From Trinickia acidisoli (GTDB lineage Bacteria; Pseudomonadota; Gammaproteobacteria; Burkholderiales; Burkholderiaceae), in NCBI RefSeq assembly GCF_017315725.1, contig NZ_JAFLRG010000002.1, positions 992,001 through 1,056,000 of the forward strand: 64,000 nt of DNA. Direction: 5' to 3'. Shown here in pieces: positions 8,988-17,801 of this stretch (the stretch's first letter is position 1; the number at the start of each line of letters is the position of its first letter). The translations under genes and the position numbers were made by a program. The notes beneath the pieces were generated by a model. It was not told the origin of the DNA, did not search any database, and worked only from the letters and a program-made list of their open reading frames with translations.

Positions 8988-9515
8988 ATGAGCGCCAACA
9001 TCAGCGGCAGCGTTCCAGCCGCACGCCCCGACGCGGACGCCGCGGACAGCGAGGCAATTGCCCCGTCCTCGGTCCCGGCGCAGCCGTCGCAGCCGTCGCA
9101 AACGGCCCCAGGTTATGCCCCTGGGCTCTCGGGCCTCGAGCGCGTGCGCCTTGCTCGAAAACCCGAAACGACGCGCCGCCTACATCGGCTACGCCACGAA
9201 CTCGGGAAGATCAGCCCTCTTCCATCGAACCCAACGCAAGCGCGTATCGAAATCGTGGATGCGATGGCAAGAGCCAACCTCTCCGCGTGGACCGTACCCG
9301 AGCTATCCGGTCCCTCGGCCGTTCGCCATGCCGACGGATCGATTTACGTCACGCTGATCTCCCACGCCATCATCTTCAATCCAAGTGGAGCGTTTCGGAT
9401 AATCGATTTGCATCATGATGGGCGCGTCTACTTCGAAATGGCCGGCGAAGGAAATCTTACATTCCGTCAACTCGGCCGAGATGCGGGCGAGCCTGGCGCG
9501 TCGGCTTGCAATTAA
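8988..9515 (+). CDS. Hypothetical protein, possible secreted effector
   Basis: A 175-residue protein not recognised as any family. The first 45 residues are rich in Ser, Ala, Pro and Gln with few charges, which resembles a type III secretion signal. Residues 50-175 look globular (for example ERVRLARKPETTRRLHRL and YVTLISHAIIFNP). No signal peptide or membrane helix. The upstream 245 bp show no TTCG-N16-TTCG box. The call rests on an open frame, composition and its position next to effector candidates; function unknown. Confidence 0.5.
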   Translation: MSANISGSVPAARPDADAADSEAIAPSSVPAQPSQPSQTAPGYAPGLSGLERVRLARKPETTRRLHRLRHELGKISPLPSNPTQARIEIVDAMARANLSAWTVPELSGPSAVRHADGSIYVTLISHAIIFNPSGAFRIIDLHHDGRVYFEMAGEGNLTFRQLGRDAGEPGASACN

Positions 9516-9552
9516 GAAAATCTTTATCCAACCGTTAAGTTTCCTAAATCAC

Positions 9553-10440
9553 CTACTCCGATTGCTTCGCATCCGATTCCACACGCTCGGCGCCCGCCGA
9601 GGGTCTATCGGACAACTCAGCCTCCGGTCGCTCCGCCTCGTCGGTTCTGAAACGCGTCATCTGCTCGGCGAGATCTTGCGGCCGCGCATGCAGATGGGGT
9701 TGCACATTCCAGTTGAACACCGTGCGCGCCACTTCCGCATGACCGTGAACGCAGTTGCTCTTTTCCATGCCGCTCGTTTCATAGTCGGCAAAGATCGGCC
9801 GCTCTTGAATTTCCTTCATACGCGCGATTTGCTCATCCGTCATTTCACCGTGATCGATCACGCGCGAGGCTTGGCTTCGATCGATCAACTTATCCTCGCC
9901 GGAATTGATTGCCGCGCCCTTGAGCGCGTTGACGCGAAACGGCTTACCGTCGGGAAGCGTGCTGCTGACCTTCAAGCGTTGAGGCCTTGGTGCCCCCCCA
10001 TCGGTACGGCGCGAATGACCGATCGCGCGGGCAAGACTCGGCTCACGCCGGCGTTCCGCTTCCGATGTCTGGTACTGGATATGTCCCGGATCCCTGACTT
10101 TGCCGTCCTCGTCGATCTTCGTCTCGATCGCGACCGTATGAACACGTCTGTCGCGTGACGGTTCGGCAAAAACCGATTCCCCGCTGCGTCCCGCCTCCGA
10201 TGCTGGCTGCGGGATGTGGACCGAGCCCGCAACAGTGCCGTCCTCGTCGGTCGTCTCATCGGTGACGACCGTGTGGATGCGCCTGCCGCGCAGCGCATCG
10301 AGCATAGGTGAGCCCGTCTTCGCGCGCGAAGACGCTACGTTCGCTTGCTGCTCGTTCGTCTGCTGACCCGTGTTCCTGCTTCCCGTCACTGCCGCCTGCG
10401 CCAACGCCCGCGCGGCGCGCCCCACCCCTCTGCCGTACAT
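9553..10440 (-). CDS. Candidate type III effector with duplicated module
   Basis: A 295-residue hydrophilic protein of unknown function. An imperfect duplication of about 48 residues is visible: RRIHTVVTDETTDEDGTV with SVHIPQPASEAGR, then RRVHTVAIETKIDEDGKV with GHIQYQTSEAERR. The N-terminus (MYGRGVGRAARALAQAAV) lacks a Sec signal. An hrpII-like box (10512-10535, minus strand) lies about 72 nt upstream of the ATG. No catalytic motif recognised. Box and location support a Hrp-regulated secreted protein. Confidence 0.6.
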   Translation of the reverse strand: MYGRGVGRAARALAQAAVTGSRNTGQQTNEQQANVASSRAKTGSPMLDALRGRRIHTVVTDETTDEDGTVAGSVHIPQPASEAGRSGESVFAEPSRDRRVHTVAIETKIDEDGKVRDPGHIQYQTSEAERRREPSLARAIGHSRRTDGGAPRPQRLKVSSTLPDGKPFRVNALKGAAINSGEDKLIDRSQASRVIDHGEMTDEQIARMKEIQERPIFADYETSGMEKSNCVHGHAEVARTVFNWNVQPHLHARPQDLAEQMTRFRTDEAERPEAELSDRPSAGAERVESDAKQSE

Positions 10441-10511
10441 CCCCGTCTCCCCGCGTCTCGATCTGTAAGGTCAATATCTCGCGATGGGTGTACTCGCTTT
10501 CTCAATCGCGG

Positions 10512-10535
10512 CGAAAAACCGATTCCATTAACGAA
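10512..10535 (-). promoter_or_regulatory. hrpII-type box upstream of the 10440 effector candidate
   Basis: On the minus strand the sequence reads TTCG-N16-TTCG (TTCGT-N15-TTCGC as a PIP box). The spacing to the start codon at 10440 suits a promoter. The best -10-like element downstream (TATTGA, minus strand 10476-10471) is 34 nt away and does not end in T, so this is weaker than the boxes with a full -10 match. Confidence 0.55.
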
Positions 10536-10673
10536 CTCATCGATCTCGTTCAATGGAGGCGAAATCATTTGATTTTCATTGTCACGCGCATGACATACGA
10601 ATTCCGCGAAATAGTGTTCTGTGCTTTCTTCCCACAATCAAATATTTTATTATTGCCTCTATAAAAATTATTT

Positions 10674-11405
10674 ATGAATCACGCTCTTCATTTCCTCTCG
10701 CCGGCTAAGGCTCGCCCTCGAGCCGATGAGCGCGCACGGGCACGCCGTCTGACTCACCGCGACTTACCCGCCCTGCTCGATCTCGAGCACGAGAAGTGGA
10801 ACGACGTCCAGGCTGCGTCGCAGGAACAGCTTCGCGAACGGATCGATACTCATCCCGATCTCGCCATCGGCGCTTTTTGCGCGCAATCAGGCCGCCTTCT
10901 TGCATCCCTGTTCCTACGGCCCGTCGCCGACGATTTTCATCGAAGCGCGCACACGTGGGAGGACTGCACGTTACTGCCGGCGCCGCGTACGACGTCCACC
11001 CTGTTCGGTATCAGCCTGACGAGCCGCGATCAAGCCGGCGTCTTAGCATTGTTCGAATTTATATGGCCCTATGCGCTCAAGCGCGGCTGGCGCCATATCT
11101 ATCTCGGCTCTCCCCTCCCCGGCTTGCGCGACTGGATGGATGCGCATCCCAAAGGACGCGTCGAGAACTACGTTTATGCACAACGACGCGGCCTGCCCAT
11201 CGATCCTCAATTGCGCTACTACGGTTCGCGCGGCTTCGCCAAGATCGTTTCGATCAAGCGCAACTACTTTCCGCATGAACGGTCGCTCGACTACGGCGTG
11301 CTGCTGCGTCGCACGGTCCCATTGTCGGTATTCGGTCCGCTCTGGGCCGCCGTGTCGCTGGCTACCGTAAAACGCGTCACGCGGCCGCTGATCGCGTTGC
11401 TTTGA
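10674..11405 (+). CDS. GNAT-like acyltransferase
   Basis: A 243-residue protein with a GNAT-like arrangement: LTHRDLPALLDLEHEKW near residue 25, a central beta segment LAIGAFCAQSGRLLASLFLRP and a C-terminal YGSRGFAKI typical of the final GNAT helix/strand. The acetyl-CoA pyrophosphate loop is not clearly canonical. It starts 234 bp from the divergent effector gene and is followed at 11 bp by the desaturase, so it begins a three-gene operon. Acyl or acetyl transfer is inferred from fold only. Confidence 0.6.
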   Translation: MNHALHFLSPAKARPRADERARARRLTHRDLPALLDLEHEKWNDVQAASQEQLRERIDTHPDLAIGAFCAQSGRLLASLFLRPVADDFHRSAHTWEDCTLLPAPRTTSTLFGISLTSRDQAGVLALFEFIWPYALKRGWRHIYLGSPLPGLRDWMDAHPKGRVENYVYAQRRGLPIDPQLRYYGSRGFAKIVSIKRNYFPHERSLDYGVLLRRTVPLSVFGPLWAAVSLATVKRVTRPLIALL

Positions 11406-11416
11406 GTCGAGCCGCT

Positions 11417-12316
11417 ATGAGTGTCCGAAATCGACGAGCCTTTTTGCGCCGGCATGCTGATGCACCGAGCGTGCTGTTCTTGATAGGAGTCCTAATCAAT
11501 ACCCTCTTGATTTCCGTTACGGGCAATTTTTGGCTCACTGCGCCGCTCACGCTATTGCAAGCGATCCTGTTGATCGGATGCCAGGAAGCGAAGCATATGT
11601 GCGTACATGGAACGTTCATCGGCAATCGCTATGTGAACGATGCAATCGGCGTTGCCTGCGCCGCGCTGTTCGGCGCGAACTTCATCGTTTACCGATACTT
11701 TCATCTCGCCCACCATCGCGCCACCTGCAATGAAGCCGATCCCGAAGGACGTCTGTACGCGCACAGTTGGCGTACGCGCTGGCTTTGGCTCGTCGCACCG
11801 ATCGAGGTGGCTTGGGTGTCCTGGTACATCGGCCGCATCGGTTGGTCGACGGTTCCGCGAAACAAACGCGCACTACGAACCGCAGCACTCATTTGGATGG
11901 CGGCATTTGCAACGCTTGTCGCCGTCGGTTTGCACTACGCGCCGCGGGCGGTCATCTTCGCCTATCTGATCCCGTTCGCCCTCTTCTCGTGGTTCGATTT
12001 CCTCCTCACGCAAGCCGAGCATTACGGCGTGGCGATCGTGCCGGCATCGTCGCGGCGCGAGCAGGGTGCAATTACCCTCGACATCGCGCTGCCGCCGGTG
12101 CTCGGATGGTTGACGCTACATCGCTCGTTGCATCGCGTACACCACGGCGATCCCGCAGTGAGATGGTTCGAGGCGCCATATCGCCTAAAAGCCGATCCCA
12201 CCTCAGCGCCGATCACATACGCCACGTTCATGCGCCTCTGGCTCGCCGGAGGACCCAGATTGTGGCGAACAGCGCAAGGCACATGTGCCAACGTAACCGC
12301 ACCGATCGAATCGTGA
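11417..12316 (+). CDS. Membrane fatty acid desaturase/hydroxylase
   Basis: A 299-residue integral membrane protein with the three histidine clusters of the membrane di-iron desaturases: EAKHMCVHG, HLAHH and LHRVHH near the C-terminus, separated by hydrophobic stretches. I use the ATG giving MSVRNRRAF; an in-frame TTG 15 nt earlier overlaps the upstream stop and is less likely. Its position between two GNAT-like genes suggests modification of an acyl chain that one of them transfers. Substrate unknown. Confidence 0.8.
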   Translation: MSVRNRRAFLRRHADAPSVLFLIGVLINTLLISVTGNFWLTAPLTLLQAILLIGCQEAKHMCVHGTFIGNRYVNDAIGVACAALFGANFIVYRYFHLAHHRATCNEADPEGRLYAHSWRTRWLWLVAPIEVAWVSWYIGRIGWSTVPRNKRALRTAALIWMAAFATLVAVGLHYAPRAVIFAYLIPFALFSWFDFLLTQAEHYGVAIVPASSRREQGAITLDIALPPVLGWLTLHRSLHRVHHGDPAVRWFEAPYRLKADPTSAPITYATFMRLWLAGGPRLWRTAQGTCANVTAPIES

Positions 12317-12336
12317 TCTAGATATCTACACCGCTT

Positions 12337-13446
12337 ATGAGCTGCTACGAATTTTCCCTGGCACGCCCGACAGACGACGCTCAACTTCGCGAACGAATGG
12401 CGCTCGATTGGATCGAGGGCGCCGCCGCAATCAGCCTGCGCCGCGAGCCGTCTTTTTTCGAATCGTCGCGACTGTTGGGCTCGTCCGTGCAAACGATCGT
12501 CTGCCGCGACACGGTGACGGGCCGCATTCTGGCCGCTTTCAGCCGCTGCATCACGACCTCCTACATCGACGGCCAGCCGCAACGCACCGCCTATCTCTCG
12601 GACCTTCGCATCGACCGCGATCACCGTCATGGCTTGCTGCTCGCGCGTATCCATCGCTATCTAAGAACGCTGCACGATGCCGACCCGCTGCACTGCTGGG
12701 CGCTGATCTACGACGACAACGAAACGGCACTCCGCAATCTCGTCGGAGGACGCGCCGGGCTGCCGTTCTATTTGCAGCGAGGCCGCTTGCTTGCACGAGC
12801 GATCCGGCTCACGCGCCGGCGTGCCGCGCCGACCTTGCCCGGCATCGAACTTCGGCGCGCGCGCGCCGAAGAGCTGCCGGAGTTCGTGCGGTTCATCAAT
12901 CGCCGACGCGCGTCGCGTTATTTGGCCCCTAGGCTCGACATCACCGATTTCGACCTGGGCCGCCGATGCGATACGCTGCGCGCGGAGGATTTCTTCGTGG
13001 CGACGCGGGACGGGCGCATCTGCGCCACGATGGCCGCGTGGGATCAAGCGTCGATAAGGCAGGCACATGTCGAACGATATCCTCGATCGACGCAATTGAT
13101 TAGGATTCCTTATAATATCGCCGCATCGCTGCGCCGCCTGCCGAAACTTCCCGCCCGCGGCGAGGCGCTGCCCTACCTCTACCTCGCATTCATTGCGGTC
13201 GAGGACGACGATACGACGCTATGCGCCGCGTTGCTGCGCCATGCCTATAACGCACTATGTCATGGGCAATGGCTCTATGCGTTGGCTGCGTTGCATGACG
13301 ACGATCCGCTACTCCCCGTGTTTGCCGACTATCCGGCAACGACGACTTCCGTCGTAAGGCTCTTCGAAGTCGATTTCTCCCACACGCCGAAGCTCGCGCA
13401 ATCAGCCTATTCCCAGCGTGCTTGCGTCGAATTCGCACTGTCATGA
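12337..13446 (+). CDS. GNAT-like protein, apparently two-domain
   Basis: A 369-residue protein whose two halves each resemble a GNAT domain. The first contains a beta segment ending YLSDLRIDRDHR, where GNAT enzymes place the acetyl-CoA strand. The second begins IELRRARAEELPEFVRF and has YLYLAFIAVEDDD followed by a helix. It lies 20 bp after the desaturase and ends the GNAT-desaturase-GNAT operon. It could make or modify an acylated small molecule; this is inferred from gene order. Confidence 0.6.
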   Translation: MSCYEFSLARPTDDAQLRERMALDWIEGAAAISLRREPSFFESSRLLGSSVQTIVCRDTVTGRILAAFSRCITTSYIDGQPQRTAYLSDLRIDRDHRHGLLLARIHRYLRTLHDADPLHCWALIYDDNETALRNLVGGRAGLPFYLQRGRLLARAIRLTRRRAAPTLPGIELRRARAEELPEFVRFINRRRASRYLAPRLDITDFDLGRRCDTLRAEDFFVATRDGRICATMAAWDQASIRQAHVERYPRSTQLIRIPYNIAASLRRLPKLPARGEALPYLYLAFIAVEDDDTTLCAALLRHAYNALCHGQWLYALAALHDDDPLLPVFADYPATTTSVVRLFEVDFSHTPKLAQSAYSQRACVEFALS

Positions 13447-13489
13447 ACGCTGCGATGCGTGATGCTTACCGTCCCGCATCGGTATCGAT

Positions 13490-13551
13490 TTCGTCGTAGG
13501 GCACGACGTTTCGTGCCAACGGATCGAACCGCAACACAGCGGCCCTAGGAT
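13490..13551 (+). promoter_or_regulatory. hrpII box and -10 element of the large effector gene
   Basis: TTCG at 13490-13493 and TTCG at 13510-13513 are separated by exactly 16 nt. A YANNNT element (TAGGAT) starts at 13546, 31 nt after the 5-nt half-site, matching the PIP-N30-32-YANNNT rule known for HrpX/HrpB-controlled promoters. The start codon at 13585 lies 33 nt beyond. Confidence 0.75.
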
Positions 13552-13584
13552 GTGCGTCGTCCCCGCCTCCTATCTCGTCCGATC

Positions 13585-16500
13585 ATGAAATCCGCACCGA
13601 GCCGCATACTCCCGGTAACGTCGCCTCCCACCGCCTCGCCTTCCGCGGCAGCGGCAGCGCCCGATGCACAGCAGCCTCAAGCTCCGGTGAATCCAACGCG
13701 ATCCACACGCGGCACCGTGCGCGGCCGTTTGGCGCAATTGCTCGACATCAAGAAGGTGCCGCACGAACCGGCAATCAGCGTCGAGCGCTGGGACGAGGCC
13801 ACGACGCTCGGCATCTGCGAGCGCTGGGCCGAAGGGCAGCGCCGGCAACCGTCGATCGTCGGCCTTGCGCGGCTGACGGCATTGAACTTCGAGCGCTCGC
13901 GGCCCGACGCGATCCCCGCCGACATGAGAGATCAGCGCTTACTGCCAGAGGGTTCGAGCGAAAGCGATTATTACCGTGAAATGATCGCGACGTTTCTCAA
14001 GACGGCGGGACTCGACGATACGGATGCTGTCATTGCGAGCTTCAAGACGACCGGCACAGGTGCCTTGCACCGTCAGCACGTCAGTGTTTCGGCGACGATC
14101 AACGGGGCGGTCAGTGTCGCGCAGCTAGCGGCTTCCGCTCATCTGCCCGCCAAAACGGCACTCTCCGCCATTCAGTTTCTGATGACGATACTGACCACGG
14201 AATTGGCATTCGAATCGGCCAATATCCGTTTTCGCAACTCGGGCACCGAGGAAATCATGCCGCTCGGCAAAGCCGACGCGTCGCCGAGCGCGAAGACGGG
14301 GCCTAACGTTCTGCAGGCTTCGAGGCGGCTCGCGTGGGATTTGCGCAAGGTCGGCCGCGCCGTGACAAAAATGGAGCGCGCGCAAGCCGATTTCGACGAA
14401 GCGCGCACGCGCCTGGAGAATCCGAACGCCACCGTACAGCAACGCCAACACGCGGAGCAGGACATGCGATCGGCAAGTCAAGCGCTCGGCGTTGCATACG
14501 CGCGATTTTGCATGCGTATGGAGTTGAAGTCCGACTACAAAACCGCGGCCGAAAGCGCGAAGATCGAATATCACGGCAACAAGCGGGCGCTCGGTGTCAG
14601 CGTCGCATCGAGCACGGCCAGCATCACGGCCATCGTGCTCGGTATCTTGACGCCCGTGGTCGTCGCCTCCACCGTGACGGCCGGGACGACAGCAGCAGCC
14701 GTCGCACTCGTGGCGGCGCTGTACGTTGGCTATCAGTTGAGCTCGGGGCCGAGCAAAGACGGCGAAGCCAAAGCCAAGCGCGCGATCGTTGCACTCGCCA
14801 AGTCGTTCGATCTACTCGCGGGCAACGCAGCCAAGCAGCAAAAAGAGCGCGCCGATGCCTATCGAACCTATATCGCCGAAAAACGCGTGACGAACAAACC
14901 CGAGCTGCGTCGGCAGGCCAAAGCGAATCTCGTCGCCGCGCTCGATGACATCGCGCGTCGCGACACGACGAAGAATGATTTCAATCCGCTCGAGAACTGG
15001 ACCGATTACGCGAAGCATCGTCGTCAGATTGCCGAGGCAGGCGCAGACGAAGCCGCCGTGACAGAAATAGAAGCTACCTTCACGCAGGCTCACGCTAGCC
15101 AGTTCAAGACATCGACCGTATCCGACGCATGGAAGACCCCGGAACGGATGCGTTTCGACAGCATGGGACGGCTATTGCTCGGCAGGGTCAGCGAATCGCT
15201 CGCCTCATTGCACGATTTCAACGCCGAAGCGGCGCGCGTGGGCGCGCGCGACTCCCGCCGTCAAGCAACGGCGCGCACGCATCGGCACGCCGGCCGGCGC
15301 GCGGACGTCAAGGCCACTCTGCGCGACTGGCTCCACTTCGAACTCGCGCAGTCCCGGATGAAAGCGGCGCTTGCCGAGCAAGACCCGATTCAGGCGCGCA
15401 CCACGCTGCAAGCCGCCGCACAAGCCCTGGCAGCGATCGAGAATGCCGACGCGCGCGCGCTGTTCAGCGGCGACGCCCGCAAACAGGTGGACGCAACGAA
15501 GCTCGCCAAGGGGATGACCATCGGCGAGCGCGAACGCTATACGATGACGAACGCCGGGCCCGCGGCGTTGGGCGCCGCGGTGAACACATTCGGCGCGGCA
15601 GTGAGCCTCGGGCTGAATATCGACAAGAACGTGGCGGTGAGCCACGGCCATCATCCGAGAGCGTTGTACGGCGACCAGAACGATGCACGCGTGCTCGCGC
15701 AAAGCACCGCACCGGTTACGGCGCCCTATTCCGCAGCCGAGCGCGCGCGATTTCAGAAGACCGGAATGGGCAAACTCGTCGGCACGCTCGAGCGCAAAGG
15801 CGAGGCCGTCGTGACAAAGCTCGATCTACCCGCCGCCAATCCGATGCTGCTCGATCTAGGCGATCGTCATAGCGATGCGGCACTCGACGCACTACTCGCG
15901 GACATCGAATCCAAGCACGACATTCCCGACGAAATAACGGTATCGGTCGGCGGCGCGAAATTGTCGTCGGGCAAGCTCAGCGGCACGACGGGCTACTACA
16001 ACTGGCGCTATCGGCATGCGCCGCTGGCAACGAAGGCCAAATTCAAGGCACGACAACTAGAAATGCTCGCCGATAGCACTGCCATTTCCGTGGTCACGCC
16101 GATCGCTCAAGCGGTCGCGCAAGTGCCGCTGTCGAGAACACGGAGGGCCGTCGATCTCGGCAAGGCGATGAGCGCAGGCGTGCGTGACCGTTTGACGAGC
16201 GCCGCCATGCGCCCGCCGGTAGACGACGCGTCGCAACCCAACGAACACGCCTTAGCGCCAACGCCCGATCCTGAGCAAACGCCGCCTTCGTTCGACGCGC
16301 ACACCACGGCGCTCGCGCTGCGCGACATCCCCGAACTGGGTGGCAGCGCACGCGTCACGCATCCGGTCATCCCTGCAGCCCGGCCCGAAAACGTCTTCGC
16401 GCCACGCCCCCACCAAGCGGCAACGCCCACGGGCGAACGCGACGAGCATCCCGAACTCCAACAACAGCGCGACATGATGATGGGGGATGGACGGGACGAA

Positions 16501-17718
16501 ACGCTACGATGGTTCACGCAACACAATATCCGTGCGGCCGAAAACAGCGGCCACGCGTCGATGGACTGCTTGATCATTTCACTGCTGCAGCATGCGACGG
16601 GACGCTACGACGCGCAATCCGAGCCGCTACTCGCCGAACAAGCGGCCCGCTATCGGAGCGTATTGGCACGCGAGCATCCGGAGATCGAGCAAGGCGACCG
16701 CATGCTTTACGACGACGAGCCCGCCGTCGCTGCGTTGATGCGTATGGTCAACCGGGACTATCGCGTCGACATGAATCTGCAATTGATCATGCCGAGCGTC
16801 AGCGGTCCCGTGCGTTTTCAATCGTCGGGATTGGGAACCGATCCCGTCGGCATCGTGATGTTCGGCAATCACTTTCAGGCTGTGCACATGGCGGCCGACA
16901 TACGCGACGAGCGCGTGGCCGATGTTTCCGTGGAATCGACGATATCGTCGATATCGTCGAGCGAGCAAACCGTCGATGCCGAACCGCCGCCGCAAGCAGT
17001 CGCGTCTGCGAACAGTCGCGTCGAGGCATGGTTGTCTACGTTTCCGCCCAAACCGCAGACGATCGGTATGCTCAGGCAGGCACAATTGCTATCGAACCGC
17101 GAAGCGGAACCCGCAAGCAGCCGCGTCGAAGCATGGCTGTCCACGCTTCCGATGGAACCGCAGACGATCGGTATGCTTAGGCAGGCACGATCGTTAGGAC
17201 AACGAAGCGATGGTGAACCGAGATTCTCAGCGGCGAATTCACCGGCAGCGGCTGACGTTTCGAGCGATCGAGCCGCATCGGTGCGAGGCCCCGAGCTTCG
17301 TGCCCCATCCCTCGAACGGCAGCCATCGATCGCCGAATCTATAGCCGCGCTAGCGGGTTCTCGCCGTTGGACACAAGGCGTCCGCTTCGACGCGGCGGCC
17401 AAGACGGCTGACGGTGGGACAAAGCCGTCAAGGACACGCGCGAACGACGAACTCGCTCACCGGATCAAAATCAACGAACGCGCGCAAACGCTCTACGAGC
17501 GCAATCGCACGTCAATGCCCAAAGACACGAAGAAAAAGCTCCGCTCCGGCGAATGGGCGTTCGACGAAACGAAGGCGACGGGACGTGCGGTACTCGCTTC
17601 CTATGAAGAGATGGTCAAAAGCGGACATCGGGTATTGAAGAAAGACGTCAAAGAGCGCCGCGCTCGGCTCAGAGCATCCACTAAACGGCAGCAATCGGAC
17701 GAACCGACCTCCGACTGA
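13585..17718 (+). CDS. Large candidate type III effector with OTU/papain-like Cys-His signature
   Basis: A 1377-residue protein; the start at 13585 (MKSAPSRILPV) is preferred over one 33 nt upstream because the -10 element lies just before it. The N-terminus is rich in Ser, Pro, Ala and Gln like a type III signal. Residues about 335-390 form two hydrophobic stretches (possible membrane hairpin). Around residues 985-1100 is a pattern like OTU-family cysteine proteases: GHASMDCLIISLLQ (Cys995) and GNHFQAVHM (His1096) about 100 residues apart. Two copies of a 36-residue-period repeat (SRVEAWLST, then PQTIGMLRQA) follow near 1145 and 1180, and the C-terminus is basic. Deubiquitinase activity is a hypothesis. 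Confidence 0.75.
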   Translation: MKSAPSRILPVTSPPTASPSAAAAAPDAQQPQAPVNPTRSTRGTVRGRLAQLLDIKKVPHEPAISVERWDEATTLGICERWAEGQRRQPSIVGLARLTALNFERSRPDAIPADMRDQRLLPEGSSESDYYREMIATFLKTAGLDDTDAVIASFKTTGTGALHRQHVSVSATINGAVSVAQLAASAHLPAKTALSAIQFLMTILTTELAFESANIRFRNSGTEEIMPLGKADASPSAKTGPNVLQASRRLAWDLRKVGRAVTKMERAQADFDEARTRLENPNATVQQRQHAEQDMRSASQALGVAYARFCMRMELKSDYKTAAESAKIEYHGNKRALGVSVASSTASITAIVLGILTPVVVASTVTAGTTAAAVALVAALYVGYQLSSGPSKDGEAKAKRAIVALAKSFDLLAGNAAKQQKERADAYRTYIAEKRVTNKPELRRQAKANLVAALDDIARRDTTKNDFNPLENWTDYAKHRRQIAEAGADEAAVTEIEATFTQAHASQFKTSTVSDAWKTPERMRFDSMGRLLLGRVSESLASLHDFNAEAARVGARDSRRQATARTHRHAGRRADVKATLRDWLHFELAQSRMKAALAEQDPIQARTTLQAAAQALAAIENADARALFSGDARKQVDATKLAKGMTIGERERYTMTNAGPAALGAAVNTFGAAVSLGLNIDKNVAVSHGHHPRALYGDQNDARVLAQSTAPVTAPYSAAERARFQKTGMGKLVGTLERKGEAVVTKLDLPAANPMLLDLGDRHSDAALDALLADIESKHDIPDEITVSVGGAKLSSGKLSGTTGYYNWRYRHAPLATKAKFKARQLEMLADSTAISVVTPIAQAVAQVPLSRTRRAVDLGKAMSAGVRDRLTSAAMRPPVDDASQPNEHALAPTPDPEQTPPSFDAHTTALALRDIPELGGSARVTHPVIPAARPENVFAPRPHQAATPTGERDEHPELQQQRDMMMGDGRDETLRWFTQHNIRAAENSGHASMDCLIISLLQHATGRYDAQSEPLLAEQAARYRSVLAREHPEIEQGDRMLYDDEPAVAALMRMVNRDYRVDMNLQLIMPSVSGPVRFQSSGLGTDPVGIVMFGNHFQAVHMAADIRDERVADVSVESTISSISSSEQTVDAEPPPQAVASANSRVEAWLSTFPPKPQTIGMLRQAQLLSNREAEPASSRVEAWLSTLPMEPQTIGMLRQARSLGQRSDGEPRFSAANSPAAADVSSDRAASVRGPELRAPSLERQPSIAESIAALAGSRRWTQGVRFDAAAKTADGGTKPSRTRANDELAHRIKINERAQTLYERNRTSMPKDTKKKLRSGEWAFDETKATGRAVLASYEEMVKSGHRVLKKDVKERRARLRASTKRQQSDEPTSD

Positions 17719-17801
17719 CTCGCTGATGGCCTGCGCGGTCCAAGGCGGGAGCGCGGGGAAATCAATGGGACGAATACCCTAATGAACCACCCGGAGTAAC
17801 G

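Noticed and set aside
13099..13116. Another TTAGGATTCCTTA copy of the palindrome
   Set aside because: It lies within the coding region of the second GNAT-like gene, far from a start codon, so it is probably coincidental.
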